Assembly (NCBI GenBank): GCA_000467715.1
Contig: AJFK01000026.1
Span: 1 to 64,000, forward strand
Source: Hysterium pulicare CBS 123377
Taxonomy: Eukaryota; Ascomycota; Dothideomycetes; Hysteriales; Hysteriaceae
DNA: 64,000 nucleotides
Direction: 5' to 3'
The notes below the pieces were generated by a model, which saw only the letters and a program-made list of their open reading frames with translations, made no database searches and was not told the origin of the DNA. Below are positions 22,380-35,100 of this stretch, piece by piece (the first letter of the stretch is position 1; every line of letters starts with the position of its first letter). A program made the position numbers and the translations under genes.

Positions 22380-23258
22380 TTATTTAGACGCTGCAACTTT
22401 CCCAACAAACGTGTTAAACAACCCAGAGAAACTGTGCCAATACTCTCCTTTAACCCCTACGCTCGTAAAAAAGAACCAGCCCGCCATCTTCTCTAGCTCC
22501 TTGACCATCCACTCTACCGCATCATCTGCCATATTCGGCAGGGTATGCAGCATGATGGCAACATTAGACTTGGTGACATTAGCACGAGACGAGAATGACG
22601 TGAGAGCGTTGAAATTGGCCTGGTCCATCCAGTTTATGAACGCTTCTTCATAGATAACGGTGATGTCGGCTATGTCGACGTAGTTCCACGTTGCGTCCGG
22701 GATAGTGCCGGGGTTGTGGACTTTGGTTCGTTAGCTACCGAACGCAGTATTCATCGTCTCCAACCACACAGGCCCCAAACATACCAACAACTTTCTGTCC
22801 TAACCCTGCCGACCCTTTAACCTCATCATGCGCCACCTTCAGATAATCGTGCTTTTGCCAGTGATACGGCCCCGGGATCTCATCGAAGAAAATCCCGTCA
22901 ACAGCCATCCGCGAATCATGCATCGTTTTTGTCCAATTCGCATAGGTATGGATTTCTTCCAAAACTTTGTCGATCGGTTTGTCGGTATAATTCGTCGCGA
23001 CATAGCCTAGCGTGCGGATATTGATGTAGGTTTTTAGTTTGGGGATTTCTGTGAGGTAGGGGGTCTCAGGGATGGAGTTGACGCAAGGGCCAGAGCAAGG
23101 GTTTAGAACTACGGTGAATTTCACGTTGGGGTAGGATGAAGCTCTACGAAAATAGTTGGCGAAATTGAATAGCAGAGGAAATGGGAGGCTTACGCTGTGT
23201 AGAGAGGATCCCATACTCCCGGCCAAGGATACATATAGAGTGGAAGAAGTATGGACAT
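22380..23258 (-). CDS. Spherulin-4-like protein (spherulation-specific family 4)
   Basis: Three exons, 23258-23194, 23143-22785 and 22720-22380, give 254 residues. Both introns are GT-AG, and removal links PLYTA-ASSYPNVKF and GQKVV-VHNPGTIPD. The protein starts MSILLPLYVYPWPGVWDPLY, the usual N-terminal strand of this TIM-barrel-like family. It continues with KFTVVLNPCSGP, LGYVATNYTDKPIDKV, VDGIFFDEIPGPY, VVHNPGTIPD, and ADITVIYEEAF. The VDGIFFDE block carries acidic residues placed like the active site of related glycosidase-like barrels. No signal peptide is present, so it may be cytoplasmic. The family was first seen in Physarum spherulation and is often called a cell-surface protein; its biochemical role is unclear. 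It lies next to the NRPS 3' end, and I see no clear metabolic link. Confidence 0.85.
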
Positions 23259-23879
23259 CTTGGAAACAATGATAGTTGCGAAATGAACTAAACTTTCTAG
23301 AAAAATAAGAATTCAAGAATGTAGGTCCGCGTCTCATATAAATGCAACGCGACCTAGAAAACGCGCACGTTCCACGCACGTCACATCGCAGAATCCCTAT
23401 CGTAAATCCCATTAACGCGAGAGTGTACTCCTGCAATACTTCCATAGTATTGCAAGATTCCATCGATTGCGTGGCATTGTGACATTCAATAGGGTGGAAT
23501 TACTTTACAGATATTAGGGAGCAGGGGTGTGGCTAATATTGCGGGATGAGGACACATAAGAAGCGAGCGAGCCACGCCAAGTACGTACCGTTCGTCTTTA
23601 AATATGCCTAAATAGTTGCGACGAGAGGATCATCATGTGGTATAGTTACTGTATCCTGGTGCTTGGAATGTATTGTCCAACCCAACGGTTCCATTAGCTT
23701 GTATGTCGGTAGTTATTCTATTGGAAGTAAAACTAGCTACGAGATGACTAGACTGCTTTCTACTAGTATACACGAACATTCGTCAAAGAATTTCTGAGCT
23801 GATCTCATTTTGAGCCTACTCGTGATTCTCCCTTCATGATTTGTCTATTCTCCGTCAAATGTGGGCAAGGGCAATACTT
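23259..23879. other. Intergenic, no gene seen
   Basis: AT-rich segment between the spherulin-4-like gene start and the NRPS stop codon. It probably contains the promoter of the former and the terminator of the latter. No frame is worth calling. Confidence 0.4.
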
Positions 23880-26138
23880 TCAGGGATCGGAACGAACTCC
23901 GCAGCCAACAATAGCAGGCCTCACAACTTCCATCCTCCATAGATCATCTTGGCCCAGCGTGGGACCCACAATCCTCTGATTCCCGAAGATATCTCTCGCC
24001 ATTTCTAAAGCCCAGATACTTGCTTCTCTCAAACCCAGTTCGTGTTCTTGCTTCACCAACCCGTACATCTTTACCAAATATCTCCCCAACGCCTCCTCTG
24101 CTTCTTCTGGCGACTGACCGGTTGCCCCTATAGGATCGTCCATCTTCTCAACACTGAAGCAGCTGAACCCCGCTTGCGAGAGGTAAGTCTCCATCTCATC
24201 AACGGTGTAGTGGCGGTAGTCATGTCCAGTTTGCGAATAATGATGCACTACCTCGCCAAACCATCTATCCATGGGCCCGCCAACCTCGAAATCATGTAGT
24301 AGAAAAATGCCACCAGGCTTCAACACCCTATGCACCCCTTCGACGGTCTTCTGTCTCTCTTGCACGGGAACATGGTGAGAGCCATACGCCAGTAGCACGC
24401 CGTCGATAGAGTTGGACTTGAAGAGAAGGGTTTGTGCTTCTTGAAGAACAGCGGGACAGTTCAGTCGCCAGGCTTCAGATATCATGTAGGGAGAGGCATC
24501 GCAGGTTATGATTTCGAGATTGGAAAAGCCGAGATTGAATGCGACGCGACGGATGAGACCATCACCCCCAAGTAGATCCAGAACGACTTTCTTGCCTTGG
24601 TTGGAAGTCATGCTCGCTTCAGGAGAAAAGCGTCTTAACAGACGGTCCATCCCTCTGGCCCTAGCCATCATGTTCCCAGCTTGTGCATCGTTGTATGAAT
24701 CCCCTCGACCTCCGGAGGCTTCATGGCCGAAATCATCCGAGGGGTCCTGACGGCTTACTATTTCGGCTTCCCATTTGGCTAGCAGGTCTGGATCGAGAAA
24801 GGAGTGTATCTGTGGGTACTTTTGCTTGATTGCAGCAACTTGCGCGCCAATGTCATTACCAGGAATAAGCATGGAGTGCCTGTCGTACGCTGCCAGATCG
24901 ATCTCGCCCACTTTTTTATCTCCATCCCCTTCCCCGAGCCCTTTCAACAGAAACTCTAGCCTGTCCACGAGCACTATTACCTCACTCTCCGTGGCAACGT
25001 CGTCACTAAATATAACCTGCACGTCCACTTCCTCCTGCCCGACCGGCGTACATTCGACAGCAAATCGTACCTGACTAGCTTTGGCGTCGTACCAATGCCT
25101 CTTCATCCCCAGTTTCGTTTCAATGCCCGTAGTGCCCCCCGTACCTTCTGGCGGATGCACCACCATGACGACGGGGAATCGCTCGCATACTGCTCTGGCA
25201 TCTTCGCTCGCTTCACAGATTTTATCGATACCAGTATGCTCGTAAGGAATCGCGCTGGTGAAGTATTCCTGAACCTCCTGTAGAAGCTCCGTGACTGTTT
25301 TCTGAGGGTTGGGTTGTATTCTTACGGGGATGCGCGTGATTGTCGGACCTACGATACTTGCAATGCCAGATACTGGTGCGTTGCGGCCGGTGAGAAGAAT
25401 GCCTAACGTGACGTCTGTGGACTTGGCGTACGATGCTGTCAATACACCCCAGGCGGCTGTGAGGATCGTACCCCCAGTAACGTCGTAGGATTTCAACTTG
25501 TTCGGGAATGGTAAACGGCGCTTGATTCGGAGCGGTTGTCGTGGTTCACCGGAAAATATATGGCACGGCTTAGCTCCGGAGAGACGTTGGCGCCAGAAGG
25601 CCAGAGAGTCAGATTTGGGAAGGGAGAGGAGATGTTTGATGAAGTGCTTGTATTCCGAGCTGAGCTGAGGCGTCGACGTAATTCGGTGTTCGATGCGCTC
25701 GTAAGCAGAAGCAACTTCTTCCAGGACCAAGTTGTGGGACCAAAGGTCGTAGGTTGCATGATGAGCTGTCCAGACGAACCATGTCGTGTCTTTAAAACTT
25801 TCGATCAGACCAAACTGATTCAGATTGTCACCGTAGCCCATGTGGTTGTGTTTTGCTTTGTACGATTCTAGATCTGTTTCGACGTCCCAGGAGAATTGAC
25901 GTGGAAGCACAACCTGATATTCTTCGCCGGCGTGTTTGATGATCCGGGTCCTTAAGATAGCGTTCTGTGCAACAACATCTGCCCACGCAGCACGGAACAT
26001 GGCCAGATCGATATGCTCATTCAACTCAAACACCCAATGCACAATATATGCCCCTTCATAGACATCAGAACTGCGCATCATGTCCTTTTGAGCCGAAGTT
26101 GCTGGGTATAAATCCTCAATCTCATGTTCTTCCACGCC
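23880..26138 (-). other. NRPS terminal condensation domain and methyltransferase domain
   Basis: C7 has HHATYDLWS, so Gly of the motif is Leu while both His and Asp remain. Fungal NRPSs commonly use a terminal C domain for macrocyclisation or release. After a linker of about 70 residues comes a class I SAM methyltransferase (about 24668-23880). Its motif I is VVLDLLGGDG, followed by ITCDASPYM, VHRVLKPGGIFLLHDFE and a C-terminal helical part. It is not inserted in an A domain, so it is not a standard N-methylation domain. Confidence 0.82.
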
Positions 26139-29100
26139 GCAAACCTTAGCTGTCTCATGCTTGACGACATCTACTTCAGTCTCGTTTGCTAGTAAAGAGA
26201 ATGGGGCTACCTCTTGGGAAATCTCAGCCTCCGCTGATGAAAGTCGCTGTGCCATCTCATCGAGCTTTGTATGTGTGAATATATCCTGAACCGTCAGCTT
26301 CAGGTTCTCCGAGCGTGCCGTAACAACCAATCGCATAGCCGCCAGTGAGTCGCCTCCTAGCCGTAAAAAGCTATCGCCGAGGCTTATGTCGTCGGAATTG
26401 ATGTTAAGAACTCGCCCCCAGAGACTTTGCAGTTTCCTTTCATCTTCAGTCGACGGTGCGCGTTTTTGGACCTCTTCTCCGGCGTAGGCTGTTACTTCAT
26501 CCTTGCTGAGGCATCGAGCGATTTTTTGAAGTTCTTTGCGATCGATCTTTCCATTGGTGGTAAGAGGAAGCTGGCGGAGGGGCACAAAAACTGATGGGAT
26601 CGAGTATGAAGGTAAGACGTCCCTTGAATAGGTCTTGGCTCTTGTTGATAGTTGAACAAGGCGGCTTCGGCTGGTCGCGCTGACAGGTGCGTCTTTTTGG
26701 CAGATTTCTGCGTAGTCATCACCCATGCCTAGAAATGCTATCACAGTCGGATTTGTAATCGCCCTGCCTTCCTTTATTACGTCGACAGCTACCCTGATAT
26801 CATCGAGACAAGCCTTGATGTGATGTTCGATCTCACCTAGCTCTATGCGTTGACCATTTATCTTGATTTGGGTGTCTTTACGGCCGATGATACACAAAGA
26901 GCCATCGGGATTATATTTTGCCAAGTCGCCAGTCTTGTAAAGTCGTCCAAGGGTTTTAGATTGTGGCCACCAAGTCGGGTTCTCGATAAACACTTTCTCT
27001 GTCTGATCCGCTTGGAGATAACCCGTTGCTAAAAGAGGCCCACTGACAAGTATCTCGCCAATGACACCGATGGGTAGAAGTATATTGTGATCATTTGGAT
27101 CCACGATCCAGATCGATGCTGCGAGACCTGTTCCAATGTTACTTCCTCGAGTTTCGTGGTTGACATCGGAGTTCGCTGTACACCATAGCGTTGTCTCCGC
27201 GGGCCCGTAACTAATGATGAGCTTCTTCGTCCACCTGCGCACAATCTCATCTGTGCACATTTCGCCTATTGACACTATGCGCTTAAGGGAAGGCACCCCC
27301 TCCGGTTTTAGAAGACCGATGACGCTTGGAGTCAAGTGAGCGTAGTTGATGCTAAAGTCTTGAATAAACTCCGATAGTGAGTTGATGCGCTGTTCTTCGG
27401 ACGGAATACACAGACAACCTCCTCGAAGTAGGGTGAGGCAGAAATCTCCAATGCTGACATCGAAGTTGTAGCTGGAAAACTGAAGAGTGCGTGATCCTGG
27501 TCCAAGTCCGAAAATGGGGCCGAAGGCGTCCGAGTTTGTACAGAAGACGCTATGAGGGAGAACAATGCCTTTTGGAATTCCTGTAGAGCCGGAGGTGAAC
27601 ACAATGAACGCTGGGCTTGTCGGGTTGATGACCGGTAGATTACTGCCGTGAGAAAAACTCGGCGACTCTGGGGCCGCTGAAATGACATGTACATGCTCGA
27701 CAAGATGGGATAGTCTTTCTTGGAGAGAAGGAGATGTAACAGCAATTTTGGCGTTCAGCTGTTGTACAATGGCTTCGAGCCGTGCTTGTGGAGTTGATGG
27801 ATCGATGGAAGCGCATGTCCCACCAGCCATCAGAACGGCAAGTATTGACACTGCCGCCCACATTGACTTATGGAAACATATCGGGACTGACATTCCCTCC
27901 GTAATACCAAGATCTTTCAAATGATGAGCATGGCTCCGGGCTAGTTCAGTCAATTCCTTATAGGTAAGAGAGCCATCCCATGCTTGAATCGCTAGTGTAT
28001 CAGGCCATTCCAGAGCATTTCCCAGTATTCCACTGTGCACACAAGCGGTCCGAGTCTCCCAATCGCATCGATTCCAATTGAAAATCTCCTTTTGGTCATC
28101 GGGACCTATCCGGTTAATGTCTTCGAGTGTCTGGTTGGGTCGCGTGAGAGCAATTATAGTTTCCCGCAGGAGGTGTTCAAATTGGCGTACGATCCGCGCA
28201 CCTTGATCTTCGCTGACGATGGTTGGATCGAACTGTGCGTTTATGTCTACGCCTTCATTCGTAAGCGTTACATCCATCACCCATGGATGCGGATAGAATG
28301 CGAGCCTCTCGTCCATGTTGCAGGGGATGAGACCGATGTCGTAGTTTTCCCGCTCGAAGCTTGACGAAGCAGGATTGATGACTAGCAAGTTGTTGAATTT
28401 GCATGCACCAGAGAGCTCTGGGCATATGGTACTGATATTTTGTAAACCAGTGTGTTGGAAGGGAATGAGTCGCAGCATTTGCTCTTGTATTTGCGTCATG
28501 TAGTCTCGGACCGTTTGTCCACGGCGGAATCGTACGAGTACAGGCGTGGTCGTAAATGTTGCGCCTATAATCCGTTCAATACCAGGCAGAGGGACGTCTC
28601 GCCCACTCATGGTGCAGCCGATGACAACATTCTCGGAAGAGGCATACTGAGCTACGAGCATGGCCCAGACAGCACGAATTAGGATTGATGTAGTAAATCC
28701 GACTTCAAGTCTGTCCTCCGAAAGATTTATATGCCGATTCACACTTGCTCTCGCCGTCGCCTGATAATCCGGACTGGGTAGCGCAGGAAATGAAGTGGGA
28801 GTCGATCCTCCAAGTTCTTTCGTCCAGAACTCCCGAACGGTATTTGAGTCTTGCTGCTGCTGTAAGAGATACTGTACGAAAATGTTAAAGTTTGGAACTG
28901 AAGTAAGTTTTCCTATGTCATAAGCTTGTTTCAAAGCCTTCATGAGCAGTGGCCACGACCAACCATCATAAAGAGAATGATGAATTGTCGATATGAGGTA
29001 GTTATCTCCTCCCTCATTAACAATAGACAGTCGAATGAGAGGTTCTCCAAGGCCCATTTGCCTGGTTGGATCACTAGTTGAAGCACCGGTTCGCATCGTG

Positions 29101-32100
29101 GTTCCAGTATGCCACTTCAAAGGTCCTCGTACATCGACCAGCATTGCTTGGTTCGCAGCTGCTAAAATGATACGTGTTCGCAAAATGCTGTGGGTTTCAA
29201 AGACTAGTTCCCACGCCTTCCTGAGTCGACTTAAGTCCACCAACGCTGATATTTTGAAGACGTCACGTTTGGTGTAGGCTCCTGGTGTGATTGCACTCAA
29301 CGTGATCATGCCCTGTTGAAGAGGTGTAGACGGCATAATATCTTCAATTGCATCCTCGGACACTCTACACTGTATTGCAGCATCCTTGATCAGTGCGGAG
29401 GTTTCGGTCCTGGTTCGGCCTAGGAGCTCGAACGGTTTAACACAGATTTCTCGATGTTTCTTTTCAGAATTGTTGAGTAGTTTGGCCACATCGGTCAACA
29501 CCGGATATCTAAGCACGTCTGCGTAGTCGAGCGTATAACCTTTCGATCGAGCCAAAGCCACAACTCGCATGCCCAAAACGGAGTCACCACCGAGACGAAC
29601 AAAGCTGGATCTGATGGCTATCTCGTCATCGTTGATGCGTAAGATCTTGGCCCACAAGCCGCGCATAATCGTTTCTTTTTCGGAAAATGAGATCTGCTTT
29701 TTGGATCTCGGAGCTTTCAATGGCATAAGTCGAGAGATTAGACGACCATCATCGCCACGACCTGGAGGGAGTTGAGTCAATCGGAAGAAAATTTCCGGAA
29801 CCATGTGCGGGAGGTGTGCCGCCCCCAGGCTTTGCCGTACATAAGCCTCGTAACTTTCCATCTGTGCTAGTAAAGCTTCATTGTCATACTCAGAACCAGT
29901 CTCAGGAGCAAGAAAAGCTACCAATGCCCTTCGTCTTGGGCTCCCTGGAAGGTGTATTACATCTAAGCTGATATCCAAAGCTCTATAAGAATTAAGCGCA
30001 ATGTCTGTCAAGATCCTCTCAACTTCATTGAGCATTACTGGCTGGCCCTGAATGTGCTCTCGTCTCTTCTTGCGGCCAGCGTGGATGAAGCCGCCCTCGG
30101 AATCATACTTGACTAAGACCCCAGTCTTCTGAAATGACCCCGCTAGTCGTTTTAAGGCGTGATCTTGAAAATCTTGCGTCATCCAACGCGGTTTCATTAC
30201 AAATGTAGCCTCAGGTGCGCCATGTGTATACGGAATTGATGCATAAGAAGGTAGCTCCATTAAGAGCTCGCCAATGCAGCCTATAGGAGCAAGCATGTGA
30301 TGGTCATCAGGGTTGACTATCCAGGCAGACGCACCTACAGAAGGAGTCAGGACGCCGGGCATATCAGGTGGAGGACTTTTAAAACTAATGAGCTCATTCT
30401 TTTCCTCGGTGGACATGAAATTGAGATCGGCCAATTTGGAGTCTGACGGCATGTGGCTCATCTGATCGAGGATATATCCAAACTGACGCAGAATACGATA
30501 GCCTTGCTTTTCATCAATGACGTTGGAGTCCAGCCAAGCTTGAAGTTCGACGCCATCGGGGGTCAATATACACTCCATGACTAGGGCATGTGGGTAAAAG
30601 TTGCCCGTATCGTCCGATAAGCGATGTGGTTCAAGACCAAGCTCTGCCCCCTTCTTTTTGGTCTTAATTGATGGTTGAATGACGAGAAGGCTTCGAAAGT
30701 TGCATACGGCAGCCGCCTGTGCAGAGATTCTACCGATTGTTTGAAGACCAACATGCTGGAAAGGTATCATACGCAACGCCTGATCTTGTAATTGATCCAG
30801 GAAAGTTACAACAGGTTTGTTAAAGTCGATTTGAACTCGGAGCGGTATTGTCAAAAATGTCGGCCCAATCAACTCTTCAATACCTGGTACGGGTATGTCA
30901 CGACCTGTTAATGCCATGCCAAAGCTAATGTCGTTCATGTTGGAGTATTGGGAAACAAGGAGAGCCCAAGAAGCACGGACGAGCGTAGAGATAGTATGGT
31001 TGCCAAGGCTCTCGGGCATTTTTGTGGCCGTTATGCTCCTTCTCAAGATCATGTTTGCATAGGGTTGGTAGCCAAAGGGTAGCTCAGGAAAAACAGGAAC
31101 TTTAGCCTCCAACAACTGGTGTTTCCAAAAAGACAGACACTCTGCTTCATCTGTCTGGCGAAGTTGTCGGATAAAGGCGCGAAAATCTGGACGAGGCGTT
31201 CGTATACTCCTATCGCCACCAAAGTATGCGTCCTCCACTGATTGCCAGAGGAGCTGCATGGACCACATGTCATACATCGAATGGTGACAAGTTACAACGA
31301 AATAGCGTTGTCCTTCGCCAGCCACCACTGCAAAACGAAGAAGAGGGTGACCAAAGCCCCACGAGACCATATGTACATGCTCGAGGTAGCTATTCAGGTC
31401 ATTTTCCCACGTGAACCAGTTGATTACGTCTTGTGTCGCCACTTGTACTGCCCCGATGGAAGCTGTTTGTACAATACGCGATCTTAGAGGAGGATTCTCT
31501 TCTAGTACTATAACCCAAGCTCTCTTGAAGCGCTCCAGATCCAGGTGCTCTGGCATCTTATAGATTGACTGTTCAATATAGGAGCCAGGGTTCTTAGCAG
31601 TAAGAGTGAGCAATCCTTCTTGCAGAGCGGTACATGGATACACGTCCTCGATGAGGGCGCGATCCAGCGAACACTGGTCGGAGATGTCTTCTAGAAGCGC
31701 TGATAGGTCGATGTCGTCAGGAAGTAGGTCGAAAGGCTCGATGACCGCGGTTTGGGATTGATCTTTAACCAACACTTTGGCCATGTCAGCCAACCTAGGA
31801 TTTCGAAATATTGAGGTATAAGGAAGCGCATAACCGTTCTTTTGAGCAAAAGACGTCAACAACATAGCAGCGAGAGAGTCTCCACCAAGCTGAACAAAAC
31901 CGTCACTGGGCTGGATGAGTTCGGGGTCAATATCCAGTGTCTGTCCCCACAGGCCTCGCAACACCTTCTCATTCTTCGTCATTTGTTCAAGACTCTGGCC
32001 ATGAAACTGAGCCAAAGACGCGATTATAGCCATGTTCAAATCGGATCCAATGCGTCGGAGCTCGTCTCTAGCAAGCTTACCACTTCGATTAAGTGGTAGG

Positions 32101-35100
32101 CGCTCTAAAGGTATGAATGCGACGGGAACCATGTACGGTGGTAAATGTTCCTTGACCGTGCTTCTGATCCCCTGTGCGATTTCGGACAGATGTTTCTTCA
32201 AGCTTGTACTAACCTCGCCAAGAACACTTCCAGAAAGCGATCGATCTTCGAACGTAAGGAAACAAACAAGCATCTGGCGTGATGTCTTATCTTTAGGGGC
32301 TATTACAGATGCTGCCACGTTAACATCGCGAGGAACGCATCTCCTGATGTGGTATTCGATTTCTTCGATCTCCACTCTTTGACCGTGGAGTTTTGCTTGT
32401 GCATCTATCCGCCCTGCAAATTCGAGACTGCCGTCACTGTTATACTTGACATGATCGCCACTCTTGTAAAACCGTCTGCTAATTCGATCTGCGTCGCCAA
32501 AGTCGAAATCTTCAAGCCATGCAGGGTTTGTGATGTATGACTTTTCCGTCATTTTAGGATCATTGTGGTAGCCGCGAGTCACAATGGGACCTTCGATAAG
32601 TAGTTCTCCAACTGTACCGATTGGAGACAATACATTCGAATCTTTGGAGTTCACAACCCATGTACGACAGCCGACAGGGAGACCTATCGTACCAGTAAAT
32701 TTATCCCGATCCCGAATGTCGTTAAGTGTGCAGAAGATCGAGCACTCGGTCGGTCCAAATCCATTGATGAGTCTGACATGTTTACCCCATCTGTTCAGGT
32801 CCTCTGAAGAGCACTTTTCACCCCCGAAAACCATCGTCTTAACGCTTGGAACAAGCTCCGGTTTGATCAAACGGGCAAAACTAGGAGTGACATTGATCCA
32901 GTTGGGAGTAAGATTCTGAATAGCCTGAGTCGGGTTGGCCATCTTTTGGCCCTCGGATGGGATACAGATGGCGCCACCATGGATCAGTGTACAGAATATC
33001 TCCTCGATACTCGCATCCCAAGTATATCCGGCGACATGTAGAACCCTAATATCTGGTCCAAATCCGAGGAAAGGACCGTGAGCCCGCATACTGCTTAGGA
33101 GATGACCATGCTCTAGTACCACGCCTTTTGGTTCGCCCGTGCTACCGCTCGTAAATATGATTGCGGCGGTATTTGTCGAACTCGGTTTTTGTCTCTCCCG
33201 ACTACTTTCCATTGGATCAAGTACCCGGTTGAATCCAGAATCAACCAGAATTACGTGCTCCGCAAGATCTTGGCAGGCGGAGTGGCATTCTGCAGAAGTC
33301 AGTATGACTTTAGCATCAACGCGTTGAACCAAGCCCCGAAGCCTTGAATCTGGGTCTGCCGGATTGAGAGATACGAATGCTCCGCCAGCTTTCCACACTG
33401 CCAATCGCGCTACGACAGCCCACTTAGATCTCTCGACACATATCGGGACAACAACTTCTGGTGATACGCCTAGTGCGAGCAAATGGGATGAGAGTTGCGA
33501 AGCAGCTTCGTCCAACCCCTCATAAGTCATATCGCCATCCCAAGACTGGATTGCTTGAGCATGAGGCTTGCTCTTCACGTGCTCCTCGAATCCATGGTGG
33601 ATGCACTCAGAGTAGGACTCAAGCCTGTCGCTGTTCCATTTCATAAGCTGGCTCTTTTCCTCTGGACTGACAAAGGAGAGCTTTTGCATAGTCAACTCTG
33701 GTGAGGTAGAATATAGTTGGCGTAGTATGTGCTCAAACTGATGCACCATATTGGATGCTTGTTTCGGATCGATAACATTTGAGTCAAATTGGAATCTGAC
33801 TCGTAGACCGGAGGTGACTTGAGCACACTCTACCACCAACGCATGTGGAAGAGAGGTCTTTGTAGCATTAGGTACTATGACCAGACCTAATTCATCTCTC
33901 GGATTCTTTCCAGTATCGTGAGGCTGTATGACCAGAATGCACCCAAATTTACATGCATTACGTGCAGCTGGACTTATGCGACTTATTTTTTCAAGGCCGA
34001 AGTGTTGGAAAGGGCGCATGGCTAGACTTTGCTGCTGAACTCCCTCTAAGAATCCACGTATGGACTGCGTCCAACTAATCTGAGTGCGTATGGGGACCGT
34101 GCAGAATGTTGGTCCTTGTATATTCCCAATATCAGCAACATCTGCGTCCCGTCCGGATATCGTAGCTCCATATGTGAAATCCGTGTCACCAACATATTGT
34201 GCAACTAGAATCGACCATGCTCCTCGGACGATAGTCGGCATGGTAACAGAGGAGACTGACAATGATTTCTCTATCGTAGAAAGATCTAATTCATGCGATA
34301 TCATGCTATCGGTTGAGGGTCGATAGGAAGGCGACGGAAGTTTGGGGAAGCTTAAGTTATCAGCGCCGTGAAGCTCATTCTTCCAGTACTCATGACAAGA
34401 TTCGACATTCAAACGCGTTAAATACTGCATGAACGTATTAAAGCCAGGTTTTGGGTCTCGCGATTTGTCTCCGTGGTAAGCATTAGCAATCATTTGCCAG
34501 AGTTGATCCAGAGACCATCCATCGTAGAGGGCGTGATGCATTGTAAGGGCGAAATAAGAGGTTCCGGCTTGTTCTATAAGAGCAAGGCGTAAAAGAGCGG
34601 ACCCAAACGTCATCGCAACCGCCGTGTCGTCAGCCAGATAAGATTGGAGATCTGAGGCATTTGTCCAGGTCGGTGATTCACTGGTCACAACCTGAAGAAC
34701 ACCACTCGTCGTAGTGATTTGACTAGTGAGTTGAATGATACGGGTCCTAAGAATGTCACAGTTCCGAATGATCTCAGTCCACGACCTTTGAAATCGAAGA
34801 ACGTCAAGTGTATTCGGTAGGGAGTAGACATGTCTAAGCATGTAAGTTCCACTGTGTCTTGCTGATAGCGCTATCAGTCCAGCTTGCAAGTCTGTGCAAG
34901 GATAGATGTCGGTGATAGTCTCAGGTAGAATATCGCATAGCATGGCTGCATCTTTGCGAATACTATCAAAATCGACATTTGGCCCCAAAAGCCTAAAAGG
35001 TGGAATGGGGCTATCATTTGGGGCATCTTCCAACATATTCATGCGGCTGGCCATGTCGGCAAGCTTGGGATGGTCAAAGATATCTTGGAATTTGAGCAAA

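Noticed and set aside
17828-23258. Possible ustiloxin-type RiPP cluster because of the UstYa pair
   Set aside because: No precursor with signal peptide and repeated Kex2 (KR) units was found on either strand nearby. The small secreted peptide at 21624 lacks repeats.
29691-30395. A5 deletion as assembly collapse of repeated modules
   Set aside because: Not fully excluded, but the remaining A5 part has its own unique loss of catalytic Asp and Lys, which points to real decay.
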